Part shown: in pieces, positions 49,114 through 61,700 of the stretch | How positions within the stretch are numbered: position 1 is the first letter of the stretch | Layout: each line of letters starts with the position of its first letter | NCBI GenBank assembly: GCA_963693085.1 | Contig: OY856409.1 | Coordinates: forward strand, 1,332,636,415 to 1,332,700,414 | Length of the DNA stretch: 64,000 nucleotides | Origin: Alisma plantago-aquatica | Lineage: Eukaryota; Streptophyta; Magnoliopsida; Alismatales; Alismataceae | Direction of reading: 5' to 3' | Notes under the pieces: model-generated | The model's input: the letters and a program-made list of their open reading frames with translations, nothing else | Databases searched by the model: none | What the model was told of the DNA's origin: nothing | Program-made: the position numbers and the translations under genes

Positions 49114-51295
49114 TTGGTCAAACCAGCCCCCAAATCCACACAACTCATTCACTCCTTCTCTTCTCTTCATATCCAAACATATAGATGCTCTGGAGTGTTT
49201 TTGTGGCATACAACTCATAAAACAAGATTATCTAATGCGGAAGCGTATTATTAGCAGCGAAATTACTAAAAATCACTAAAAATTAAAACCATTTATCAAG
49301 AGATCCATTCATAGGAAAACACTTTCATTCAGAACCAAAGTATTTCAAGTACATACTCGTTCACTAGTACATCTCTCGTACTAATTCCTATCGAGAGTTA
49401 CAACATTAACTGCCATGTTAAACTGTACATCAGAAGTACAAAAATCTCAAGGCATCAAGCCAAAATCTCAGATTGAATTGTCAAAACACTAACTCCTAGG
49501 ACCCGAGAGTACAGAGATGACTATAGGACTATCTACACAAAAACCAGACAGCCAATGTTTCCACCTAATGGATCACTACTGCCCTGTGGTTGTTGCTGCT
49601 GCTCTTCGCTTGCAGAAGAGTTTCTACCTTGATGTCTGCATCTACCTAAAAACATTGGATCCCACGGGGGTGAGACAATTATAAAAATTGCCCCAGCGGG
49701 AGATATAACTCTCCACCAAAACATTATCATTGCAGTTTATATAGAAATAAACTGAGTAGTGAGATAATATAAATCGGTAGCAGATGAATCAACATCTTTG
49801 CATATTAGAGAAACATTCTTATGCAAGTATATTAACTATAACTTGATTAAGCAGCATGTCTCATATTCAATATGAATTAGAAGAACATAATTAACATTTA
49901 TGTATCAAGAACATGCTAAGAAGTATAACATCAACCAGTAGTTCTCGTATTTCAATCTTATGCAAATACGCTACACGGCTGATTCTATTTTGCAAACATA
50001 TTTAAGCTCTAAGGAGATGAGGTATACCGCTCATACTCCAACTAACCATTTCTAGAATCGAAATCGGTACCATAAATAGGTCAATGGAAGAGCCAGATTC
50101 CCATGACCTCCCACATCTCGGTCAGTACGGGACCACAAGAAGGACTGCGTCGACTGCTCAAATAACTTTCCAGGGTATACTGGAACTTCTCTATAGAGTT
50201 ACATCGTCAACTGCACTCTCATCGGCAATCGAGAGCATTAATGTTTATCTCTATCGACCCGACATAAAATAACATTGGGAGATTAATGATACATCTATCC
50301 CGACATATGAAGGATTGAGAGGTTTAGTGTTTACCTTCACTCAATCTCTTCACCCGGACGTAGGGATATTTTTTCCCATTTACCCCCACATATTCAAAAT
50401 ATGCGAATTCTAGGAATTCCATAGAAAACCTGTTTCACCATCACCTACTGCTGACGATGATGGATCTATGGTCAGAGCACTACATGAATAGATTTCACTT
50501 GATTAATTAAGTACATTTTCCTATTCTTTTAGTATCAGGCAAGTTCTCAAACAAAACTTATTATGACAGTGCTATAAGGAAACATGTACTATTTTCATCA
50601 AATACTTAACTGTCTTTAAAAGATATTGGGAACTCAGTCTCTTATTTCAAAACTGGGAATTCTCAGCCCTTCACAATTTCATCACCATAATCATATGGCC
50701 TTGGATAATTAAACCATTGATTCATCATTAAGCATTGTTACCACTTTTCCAGGTAACCATCACCTTCAGGTCAATTGACCAAGGCAAACATGATACTTGC
50801 CATTACAAGCATCACACATGGTACTTGAGGCCCATTAACTCTCTTATTACCTCTTACCAGGCAACAAGGTATATTATGACACTCAAAGTACAATCACAAT
50901 AGTGAATTAAACATCATAGCTCATACCTGGCCATGATCATCATTTCAACATACCTGCATGGTTAGCACAGATGATAACAGTGATATCAATTGCATATCAG
51001 AACCATGTACAACAATTATGAATTCACTATTCATGGGTAATACCACTATTCCTTTACCAAGATCAGGGTATCCCATTTCATGTCATATGAGGATAGTCAT
51101 CCCATTATCACATCAAAGATATGGTTTATCACCATATCGTCCAAGATTAGGGTTCATTAAGAAATACATAGTATTACCCTGGATTTGAGCTCCACAGAAC
51201 ATCAAACATCAGGGTTTCTCATGAAACCATCCTCAGTTAGGGTTTCACATGAATTTCACCCTAGAAAAGGATTTACATTCAATAATCCACAATTA

Positions 51296-51479
51296 GGGTT
51301 TACTATTCATCCCAATAAGGGTTTCATATTCCATCACCCATAATTAGGGTTTACTATTCATCCCAATTAGGGTTTCATATTCCATCACCCACAATTAGGG
51401 TTTACTATTCATCCTAATTAGGGTTTCATATTCCATCACCCATAATTAGGGTTTACTATTCATCCCAATTAGGGTTTTG
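51296..51479. repeat. Telomere-like 51-bp tandem repeats
   Basis: Four units contain 'attagggtttactattcat' followed by 'attagggtttcatattcc'. The right LTR (60909-61048) has three units, so one unit was gained or lost after insertion. The plant telomere repeat is TTTAGGG; here the word occurs once per half unit rather than as a pure array, so this is not a telomere. Confidence 0.8.
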
Positions 51480-53064
51480 GATCACATTACTCTTAATTAG
51501 GTCTATACACATCATCATCCTGAATTAGGGTTACATCCATACCTTGGATTAGGGTTTCAATTATAAATTGCCCTGGATTAGGGTTAAGGTTCAACAACCT
51601 TGTCAATTAGGGTTTATGTTCATGATTAGGGTTTCATGATCTCTTTACTTAAGGATCATACCCTAAATCACCACATGATTCATACTCATATATCAATTCC
51701 ATATTATCATCCTCTCAACTTGATTAGGTTATATCAATCCTGTAGTCAAGTTCATACAACTATGAATGACATAGTGTACCAAGTCATTGATCTTATAACA
51801 ATTAGGGTTCCTTCCTTAATTGACACTAATCACCTAGGTACTATTAGGGTTTCAAACTTTATACCATAATTGATTATCATTACTAACCATCATTGGATTA
51901 TTGGAACTATCATTGCCTTCAATATCCAAATAATTGAATCACCATCAACCTCCATGCGGTTTTGAAGTTTCATCACCAAACGGTTTTGAAACTGTTCACC
52001 ACCAAACGGTTTTGAAACTGTTTGACCCCAAATGGTTTTGAAACCGTTTGCCCCCAAACAGTTTCAAGACCGTTTGGTCTCCAATGGTCTCAAGACCATT
52101 TGGGCCAAATCAGTCCCAAAACCGCAAGGGCTCACTAGGTCAATCATCAATCCAATCGATCTCCAATTGCATCATTGAATCGACTATTGGTTATTCAATT
52201 GAAGGACTCATCCATCTAAACCATTAAATCCTCATCCATGGGTCAAGGATCAACCACTAACCTACCAAACGGTCTCAAGACCGTTTGACCCAAATTGTCT
52301 TGAAAATGTTAGGACCAATCAAGGATGCATCAATCAACTTGATTAGGGTTTCCAATTGAAGGATGGTGCACACATTGAATCAATCAATTGAGTCCATTGG
52401 ATCATCATCCAACAAGTAATTAAGTTCAGACCTCAAATGGTCAACTATACCAAACGGTCAACCTCTTCATGCAGTTTGGGGTCTAAGACACCAAACTGTT
52501 TGCAAACCGTTTGGTCTCAAACAGTTTGGTGAAACCGTTTGGACCAAAGGTTCAAGACCGTTTTCTTTTGATATTTGAATAAGGTGCGTGCTTATGAACA
52601 GGTTATCATCTTCAACCTTTAAACTCATGGAACTACTGCCATTTTCCATGGCAACTCCATTAATCAAGCAAGGCCATTGCAATAATAACAATTAAATCAA
52701 TTGCATGTAGAAATCGAATTCAATGACAAAGGTTAAGGGTTTAAGTTATATAACCCGCCTTAAAATCTGATCCCAAGCTCCAAGATTCATGGCTCAAATG
52801 GTGGTTGAAGCTCTAGCAACCTCCCAAGGTCATTTCTCAAGCTTTTGGAGTGAAAGGGTCGACTAGGGTTGAAGATGGAGTGAAGAAATGAAGGAATCAT
52901 GTATTGTTTTATGATTTTCACCATGAAATCAAGAAGAACGAAGGTCAAAGACTTACCAACAGGTTGGGTGCGTCCTTCTTGCTGTTCTTAGCTCTCTTGG
53001 TCGATTTTGCAAGCAAGGAGAAGAAAGGAATCTGAAACGATCCTTAGGTGGGTTGGAAAAGGCT

Positions 53065-53072
53065 CTTTTATA
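53065..53072 (-). promoter_or_regulatory. TATA box of E5 (left copy)
   Basis: TATAAAAG on the minus strand. The working copy for the 5' LTR is at 62632-62639. It lies several hundred bases into the LTR from its 5' end. Confidence 0.5.
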
Positions 53073-53948
53073 AGAAAATTGATGAAAGAGAAAATGTTTT
53101 ATAAAAACCAATTAATTCCAAAAATGTTGCCACCACTTCCTCCTTGGTTTTATTTCATACAAAGGCAACTCAATCTCACTGAGATCCCTTCCATTATATA
53201 TGGATTAAGGGAAAAGAAATCAAGCACCTTAATCCCTTATAATATTAATATATATTTTTGAGTGGGAATTCTTTTCCTTATAATAAGGTGAGTGGAATTT
53301 CACCTCCTTAGGATATTTTCGGTCCTTGAAAAGATCAAGGACGTCCACACACACATATGAATTCCACCATTTTAATTTTGGTTGAAGGCCCTTCAATTAT
53401 TTTATTTATTTTTGCATTAATGTTTCCATTATGCTTAAACCTTGATTATTTTAATATCAAGATACTCTCTACTTCAACTTAATTCAAATGAGGCGCCCCT
53501 CTCATTTTATTTGCTCCACATGATGCCAAGAAAAATTAGGGACCTTATTGAAGTGGTGATTTATATATTGCACCCTAGGTTTTGGGTAAATTGCACATTA
53601 CACCAAAACTAGGTTTTCATGCACAAACATTGCTTCATCAGCTCTTTCTTGGAATTTAGGCTATCACATGCCATACCTCGGCATCATCTTCACTCTCATT
53701 ATGCTTTAACACATGAGGAACATATTATCATGCACAATTTGCAAATAGACCCCTCAACTTGGGTAATTTGCACATTAGTCCAAAACAGGCAAAATATTGA
53801 TTTCAACAATATTCAAAAAGGACTTAAATTGCAATTTAAGTTCCTCTTGATCCCTAATTACTTTTCAAAAGATAAGAGCATGCATATAATAACTTTTATT
53901 AAGCGAAACTCCTAGGGTTAATTCATAACCCATGTCAGGGATGTTACA

Positions 53949-53966
53949 AGTTTATCCACCCCTTAC
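53949..53966 (-). promoter_or_regulatory. Polypurine tract of E5
   Basis: On the minus strand AAGGGGTGGATAAACT runs directly into the LTR start TGTAACATCC. Confidence 0.7.
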
Positions 53967-53999
53967 AATGATTTCGTCCCCGAAATCATCAACAAAACA

Positions 54000-55388
54000 T
54001 TAAGAGAAAAGAGTAGGATATTTCCTCCTCATCTCATCCTCTAGTTCCCACGTAGCTTCTTCAAAGCCACGATGATTCCAGAGAACTTTTACAAGACTAA
54101 TGTCTTTCTTTTTCAACTTCTTGATTCTTCTGTCAAGAATCAACACTGGCCCTTCCACATAAGATATGTCATCATTTAGTTCTACATCCACAGGTTGTAG
54201 AACTAACTCAGTGTCAGGATGACACATCCTCAACATAGATATATGGAACACTGGGTGCAATCTATGCAACTCAGGTGGTAACTCCAGTTTATAGGCTACC
54301 TTTCCCATCTTCCCAATGATTGGATAAGGCCCCATAAATCTCAGAGCTAACTTCCCTTTCTTTCCAAATCTCAGGATACCTTTCCAAGGTGAAACCTTGA
54401 GGTACACCCTGTCTCCGACTTGGAATTCTAAGGGTCTACGACGCTTGTCAGCATAGGATTTCTATCTATCCTGGGCTGTTTTCAACTGTTGTTGTATGAT
54501 ATTTATCTTTTCAGTTGTTTGTTGAACCAGCTCAGGACCCAAAAGTTGATATTCACCAGTTTCATACCAACATAGGGGAGAGCTACAACGTCTACCATAC
54601 AAAGCCTCATATGGTGCCATCTCTAAAATGTGTTGATAGTTGTTATTATAAGCAAACTCTATCAAGCTCAGATGTAGATCCCAACTCCCCACAAACTGAA
54701 GGACACATGCCCTAAGCAAGTCATCTAAGGTTTGTATCGTCCTCTCAGACTGTCCATCTGTTTGAGGATGAACGGCTGTACTAAACCTCAGCTGAGTGCC
54801 CAAATCTTTATGAAGTCATTCCCAAAAATGACTCGTAAACTGAGGACCTCTGTCAAAAACTATTGTAGCTGGTACCCCATGCAGCCGCACTATGTCATCT
54901 ATGTAGATTTATGCAAGCTTCTCAGCTGTATAGGTTGTCTTGACAGGTAAGAAATGTGTTGTCTTTGTCAACCTATCAACTATCACCCAAATGGAATCAT
55001 GATTTTTGGCTGTTCTAAGCAAACCAACCACAAAGTCCATAGTTACATGATCCCACTTCCACTGTGGTATAGGCAGGGGTTGCATTATTCCTGTGGGCTT
55101 CTGATGTTCAGCTTTAACCTACTGACACACCGGACACCGCATAACAAACTCAGCAACATCCTTCTTCAAACCAGGCCACCAATACATATCTTTTAAGTTA
55201 TGATACATCTTGGTGCTCCCTGGATGCATAGCATACATTGAAGAATGAGCTTCCTCCAAGACTAACTTCCTTAAGTTGTCAACATCATGTACTACCATCC
55301 TACCATGGTAATAGACTACATGATCATCAGAATCATGGAAACCATCTCGTTTCTCACTGCCATATTCTGACCTGATCTGCTGAATCAT
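54000..55388 (-). pseudogene. pol: E5 integrase with chromodomain-like tail
   Basis: The zinc-binding H2C2 region reads 'HSSMYAMHPGSTKMYHNLK', then 'CPVCQ' (55270-55122). The catalytic core has the aspartates in 'DFVVGLL' and 'VFDRGPQF', and the glutamate in 'QTDGQSERTIQ' (about 55060-54730). The GPY/F-type module 'KLALRFMGPYPI' and the tail 'FEEATWELEDEMRRKYP' end at 54000. The tail is the chromodomain-like part thought to guide chromoviral integration to chromatin. In-frame stops occur at 55119-55121, 54909-54911, 54816-54818 and 54462-54464. Each fits a C-to-T change of a glutamine or arginine codon. Confidence 0.9.
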
Positions 55389-55415
55389 AGAATCAGTATG
55401 TTGTGCTTCTTTAAT

Positions 55416-56850
55416 CTACTGTCTCAGAGTTGGTTTTATGTGCATCTCAGCCAACAACCCGGTTAACAATGACACTTTAAGCTGTACATTGTCTTGCCTC
55501 AAGGAGATAAACATATCTCTCTTAGAGCACATTAAGGAGTTTAGTTGTGCTTTATCTAGGGTTGGTGTTGCTGATTTTCTACTTAGTGCATCAGCAACCA
55601 CATTGGCTTTCCCTGGATGATAATCAATTGTACAATCATAGTCCTTGATTAACTCCATCCAGCGGTGTTGCCTCATATTTAGCTCATGTTGAGAAAAGAT
55701 ATACTTTAGGTTTTTATGGTCTGTGAAAATCTGGAATGTTTCTCCATAGAGATAATGTCTCCAAATCTTCAAGGCATGGACCACATCATCTAACTCTAGA
55801 TCGTGTGTCGGATAATTCTCCCCGTGTTTCTTAAGCCGTCGAGAAGCAAAAGAAATCACTTGCTTATCCTACATCAACACACATACTAAGCCATTCTTAG
55901 ATGCATCACAAAAGACTATATACCCCTTTCCTTGCTCAGGTAGCACCATCACAGGTGCACATGTTAATCTTTCCTTCAACAACTGGAAAGATTGTTGACA
56001 CTTGTCATTCCAGATAAAAGGAATCTCCTTCATTGTCAACTTGGTCAGGGGTAAGGCTATTGAACTAAAGTTCTTAATGAACCTTCTGTAATATCCAGCC
56101 AGTCCTAGGAAACGTCTTATCTCTGTCGGTGTCTTCAGCTGTTCCCATCACAGGACAGATTCTACTTTCTTAGGATCAACACGAATACCTGAGGCAGATA
56201 TTACGTGTCCAATAAAAGAAACTTCTGGTAACCAGAACTCACATTTGCTAAACTTAGCATATAACTTATGCTCCCTTAGCAAGGTCAGAGCTTAGCAAAG
56301 ATGCTACTCATACTGTTGAGCATCTCTGCTATATATCAGGATGTCATCTATAAAGACGACAACATACTGATCCAGAAAAGGTTGAAAGATTCTATTCATG
56401 AGTTCCATAAATGCAGCTGGTGCATTAGTTAGTCCAAACGACATAACTGTGAACTCATAGTGACCATACCTTGTTCTAAAGGCAGACTTAGGTATGTCAC
56501 CTCCTTGATACGTAACTGATGGTATCCCGACCTTAGATCTATCTTAGAAAAGACAGTCGCACCACGCAACTGGTCAAACAAGTCATCAATCCTCGGTAAA
56601 GGATACTTGTTCTTTATGGTAATTTTGTTTAACTGTCTGTAGTCAATGCATAACCACATCGACCCATCCTTTTTCTTAACAAAAAGGACTGGAGCACCCC
56701 AGGGTGAAGTACTCGATCGGATAAAACCCTTCTCAAGCAACTCTTGCAATTGTTTCTTAAGCTCTGCCATTTCAGCAGGTGCCATTCTATACGGTGTTTG
56801 TGCTATTGGTTGCGTGCCCGAGATTAGATTTATTTCAAAATCAATCTCTC
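55416..56850 (-). pseudogene. pol: E5 reverse transcriptase and RNase H
   Basis: The polymerase region has '[27 protein letters not shown]', '[11 protein letters not shown]', '[11 protein letters not shown]' (56740-56515), then after a one-base loss near 56500 the 'FIDDILI' active site in the shifted frame (about 56360). RNase H has '[18 protein letters not shown]' and ends '[17 protein letters not shown]' (55755-55580). A TAG at 55869-55871 separates the two parts, and another at 55416-55418 ends RNase H. The residues needed for activity are present, but the frame is not continuous. Confidence 0.9.
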
Positions 56851-56890
56851 GGGACGGCAGAACACCTAGAAGTTCTTCAGGAAATACATC

Positions 56891-57454
56891 TTAAAATTCC
56901 CTAACTACTAGAACTTCAGAAGGATGAGGGCTTTCCATTGTGGTATGAACCACATGGGCTAAGAATGAAAGGCATCCTTGTCTCATCAGCCTCTCAGCTA
57001 CCATAGCTGACACAAGACATGTTGGAAGAATGTTTCTATCTCCCTGAAAGATCCATGTGTCACCACCATCTATGAACACAACTTGCTTGGAACTGCAATC
57101 CAAGACAACCTTATACTTCTCTAAGGTGTCCATCCCAAGGATTATATCAAAACCCTGCATCTCAAGTGGGATAAGATCCACTTGAATGCGGTGATCAGAT
57201 AAGAAAAGATTGTAGGGAGAACACACTTCCCGCAATACTATAGATCCCATCAAAGGTGTCTCTAACAGAAAGCTATCTACTCTATGACTAACAATCATAT
57301 TACAGTCATCAATCACTTCTCGAGTGATAAAAGAGTGCGTAACACCCAGATCTATTAACACAGATACGAAGCAGGATAAAGACATATCAGAATAAAGCAG
57401 TTCCATCTGACCTGTCACAACCCGAGGGTTGACTACTACTTCAAGCTGGTTCAT
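56891..57454 (-). pseudogene. pro: E5 aspartic protease region
   Basis: The active-site block reads 'VLIDLGVTHSFI', where plant Ty3/gypsy proteases normally have D-S-G or D-T-G. The serine/threonine position is leucine, so the enzyme is likely inactive. 'GFDIILGMDTLEKY' about 70 residues later is the conserved second half of the fold. A TAA at 56891-56893 ends the frame before reverse transcriptase. Confidence 0.85.
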
Positions 57455-57478
57455 AGCATAGAACCTAGTTGTCGCTTA

Positions 57479-58657
57479 CTGTTGACCCTGTGCTCGGTTA
57501 TTGGATGTCGAAGAACCAGCTTGGGATTCTTGTCCACGTCACCTAGAACCACTACCAGGTTGTTGCCTCTGAGAGCCCTACTGAATCTGCCTCGGTTGCT
57601 GGGTCACATTCCTGACTTTCTCAGGATAGTCTCTCACCACATGGCCTTCTCTCCCGCATCTATAACAGGTTACATTTCCCCTCGGTGGTCTGGGTGGTCC
57701 TGTTACTGACATTGAGGCTGAGCTGTGAGCTCCCTTTGGTGGTAAACTACAGTTTCTACCCTTACTTGACATCCACTGTGTCTGGGTATTAAACCTTAGT
57801 GGTGGTGTAGGCACAGAATACCTTGGTTTCTTGAAACTCCCAGCACTCTGTCCTTGAAACTGTGGGTATTTCTTCTTACCCTTAGTCTGTCGCTTCTCAA
57901 TTATAGACCTCTCTATGCATCTTACAGACTCCACGAAAGTGGCAAACCTCTCCCGGTTCTCCAAAGCAGACACCGGAGTGGTTTATTCAGCGTTCAATCC
58001 CTTCTTAAAATGCTGAATTCTCTCCTTATCATTAGATGCCATGTGCGGACAGAACCACAACAACTCCATGAACCTAGCCTTATACTCGCTAATGTTCATT
58101 GGTCCTTGCTTAATTCTCTCAAACTGAGAGATCTTCTCATCTAGATACGTCTTGGGAAAGTATCTAGCGACGAATTCACGCCTGAATTCATCCCATCCAA
58201 TCACAACTCCAGGTATTTTTCCTTCCTCGATGGTCCACCAGTGACCAGCACTCCCTTTGAGGAGATATACAACATGTCTGACACTCTCATCATCAGGAAT
58301 CATGAGGATTCTGAAAGCTTTCTCCAACTCAGTCAACCATAGATCAGCATCTACTAGATCGGCTATACCAGCATACTCTAAGGCTCCTACCCTCTTAAGC
58401 CTTTCAAAAGTCTTGCCGACACCATGTCTTTCATCATGGGGTGGTGCCCTAGGTGCAGGTACTGGGATCCTATCCGTCATGTGCGTCATAGCTACCATAA
58501 ACTGCCCGAACATAACCTGGAAGGCTGGGTTCCCCATATCAGCTAGGTTGAACTGGGGTTGTTCAGGTACAGGTTCCTCCCTATCCTGGTCTCTTGCACC
58601 TCCTCCCGGTGCAACAACACTACTCTCAGCAACGTGTTCATCGTGTGATCCAGACAT
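57479..58657 (-). pseudogene. gag: E5 gag
   Basis: ATG at 58657. The Retrotrans_gag domain is recognisable by 'RVGALEYAGIADLVDADLWLTELEKAF', 'WWTIEEGKIPGVVIGWDEFRREFVARYFP' and 'QGPMNISEYKARFMEL' (58430-58050). A zinc knuckle follows at about 57670-57630, CYRCGREGHVVRDY, in which the last cysteine is tyrosine. Stops lie at 57983-57985, 57578-57580 and at two further places before 57479. Gag would form the particle and bind RNA; this copy cannot. Confidence 0.9.
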
Positions 58658-58770
58658 CTTTAGTTCTTCTTCTCCTATATGAGCAGAAGACACTATCAGA
58701 TAAAATGGAAGACACTTAGAACAGACTCTACACCTTAATCCTATGTCTCTGTAGACTCAACGAACCTAGA

Positions 58771-58782
58771 GCTCTGATACCA
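58771..58782 (-). promoter_or_regulatory. Primer-binding site of E5
   Basis: TGGTATCAGAGC on the minus strand, seven bases from the LTR end. A perfect tRNA-iMet site. Confidence 0.95.
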
Positions 58783-58789
58783 CTCTAAT

Positions 58790-61700
58790 TGTGGCATACA
58801 ACTCATAAAACAAGATTATCTAATGCGAAAGCGTATTATTAGCAGCGGAATTACTGAAAATCACTAAAAATTAAAACCATTTATCAAGAGATCCATTCAC
58901 AGGAAAACTATTTCATTCAGAACCAAAGTATTTCAAGTACATACTGGTTCACTAGTACATCTCTCGTACGAATTCCTCTCGAGAGTTACAACATTAACTG
59001 CCCTGTTAAACTGTACATCAGCAGTACAACAATCTCGAGGCATCAAGCCAAAATCTCAGATCGAATTATCAAAACACTAACTCCTAGGACCCGAGAGTAC
59101 AAAGATGACTATAGGACTATCTACACAAAAACCAGACAACCAATGTTTCCACCCGATGGATCACTACTGCCCCTGTGGTTGCTACTGATGCTCTTTGCTT
59201 GCAGAAGAGTTTCTACCTTGATGTCTGCGTCTACCTAAAAACATTAGATCCCACGGGGGTGAGACAATTATAAAAATTGCCCCAGTGGGAGATATAATTC
59301 TCTGCCAAAACATTATCATTGTAGTTTAAATAGAAATAAACTGAGCAGTGGGATAATATAAATCAGTAGCATATGAATCAACATCTATGCAGATTAGAGC
59401 AACATTCTTATGCAAGTATATTAACTATATCTTGATTAAGCAGCATGTCTCATATTCAATATTAATTAAAAGAACATAATTAACATTTATGTATCAAGAA
59501 CATGATAAGCAGTATAACATCAACCAGTAGTTCTCGTATTTCAATCTTATGCAAATACGCTACACGACTGATTATATTTTGCAAACATATTTAAGCTCTG
59601 AGGAGATGAGGTATACCGCTCATACTCCAACTGACCATTTCTGGAATCGAACGGTACCATAAATAGGTCAATGGAAGAGCCGGATTCCCATGACCTCCCA
59701 CATCTCGATCAGTACGGGACTACAAGTAGGATTGTGTCGACTGCTCAAATAGCTTTCCAGGGTATACTGGAACTTCGCTATAGAGTTACAGCGTCAACTG
59801 CACTCTCATCGGCAATCGAGAGCATTACTGTTTATCTCTATCGACCCGACATAAAATAACATTGGGAGATTAATGATACATCTATCCCAACCATCGGGAG
59901 ATTTATGATACATCTATCCCGACACATGAAGAATTGAGAGGTTTAGTGTTTACCTTCACTCAATCTCTTCACCCGGACGTAAGGATATTTTCTCCCATTT
60001 ACCCCCACATATTCAAAATATGTGAATTCTAGGAATTCCATAGAAAACCTGTTTCACCATCAACTACTGCTGACGATGATGGATCTATGGTCAGAGCACT
60101 ACATGAATAGATTTCACTTGATTAATTAAGTACATTTTCCTATTCTTTTAGCATCAGGCAAGTTCTCAAACAAAACTTATTATGACAGTGCTATAAGGAA
60201 ACATGTACTATTTTCATCAAATACTTAACTGTCTTTAAAAGATATTGGGAACTCAATCTCTTATTTCAAAACTGGAAATTCTCATCCCTTCACAATTTCA
60301 TCACCATAATCATATGGCCTTGGGTAATTAAACCCTTGATTCATCATTAAGCATTGTTACCACTTTTTCAGGTAACCATCACCTTCAGGTCAGTTGACCA
60401 AGGCAAACATGATACTTGCCATTACAAGCATCACACATGGTACTTGAGGCCCATTAACTCTCTTGTTACCTCTTACCAGGCAATAAGGTATATTATGACA
60501 CTCAAAGTACAATCACAATAGTGAATTAAACATCATAGCTCATACCTGGACATGATCATCTTTTCAACATACCTGCATGGCTAGCACAGATGATAACGGT
60601 GATATCAATTGCATATCAGAACCATGTACAACAATTATGAATTCACTATTCATGTGTAATACCACTATTCCTTTACCAAGATCAGGGTATCCCATTTCAT
60701 GTCATATGAGGATAGTCATCCCATTATCACATCAAAGATATGTTTTATCACCATATCATCCAAGATTAGGGTTCATTAAGCAATACATAGTATTACCCTA
60801 GATTTGAGCTCCACAGAACATCAAACATCAGGGTTTCTCATGAAACCATCCTTAGTTAGGGTTTCACATGAATTTCACCCGAGAAAAGGATTTACATTCA
60901 ATAATCCACAATTAGGGTTTACTATTCATCCCAATTAGGGTTTCATATTCCATCACCCATAATTAGGGTTTACTATTCATCCCAATTAGGGTTTCATATT
61001 CCATCACCCATAATTAGGGTTTACTATTCATCCCAATTAGGGTTTTGGATCACATTACTCTTAATTAGGTCTATACACATCATCATCCTGAATTAGGGTT
61101 ACATCCATACCTTGGATTAGGGTTTCAATTATAAATTGCCCTGGATTAGGGTTAAGGTTCAACAACCTTGTCAAATAGGGTTTATGTTCATGATTAGGGT
61201 TTCATGATCTCTTTACTTAAGGATCATACCCTAAATCACCACATGATCCATACTCATATATCAATTGCATATTATCATCCTCTCAACTTGATTAGGTTAT
61301 ATCAATCCTTTCGTCAAGTTCATACAACTATGAATGGCATAGTGTACCAAGTCATTGATCTAATAACAATTAGGGTTCCTTCCTTAATTGACACTAATCA
61401 CCTAGGTACTATTAGAGTTTCAACCTTTTTACCTTCATTGATTATCATTACTAACCATCATTGGATTATTGGAACTATCATTGCCTTCAATATCCAAGTA
61501 ATTGAATCACCATCAACCTCCACGCAGTTTTGAAGTTTCATCACCAAATGGTTTTGAAACCGTTCACCACCAAACGGTTTTGAAACCATTTTCCCCCAAA
61601 TGGTTACAAGACCGTTTGGTCTCAAACAGTCTCAAGACCGTTTGGGCCAAATCAGTCCCAAAACTGCAAGGGCTCATAAGGTCAATCATCAATCCAATCG

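Larger units (their letters stand above)
49202..53948 (-). repeat. E5 3' LTR (left copy)
   Basis: On the plus strand it begins TGTGGCATAC and ends GGATGTTACA. It contains four tandem units of about 51 bp with telomere-like 'attagggttt' words (about 51296-51479), and palindromes of the type CAAACGGTTT/AAACCGTTTG (about 51955-52110, 52262-52290, 52490-52560). A minus-strand TATAAAAG lies at 53065-53072. Confidence 0.95.

Noticed and set aside
51296..51479. Interstitial telomere
   Set aside because: The TTTAGGG word occurs only inside a 51-bp unit within an LTR and is present in both LTRs of E5. It is not an array of pure telomere repeats.
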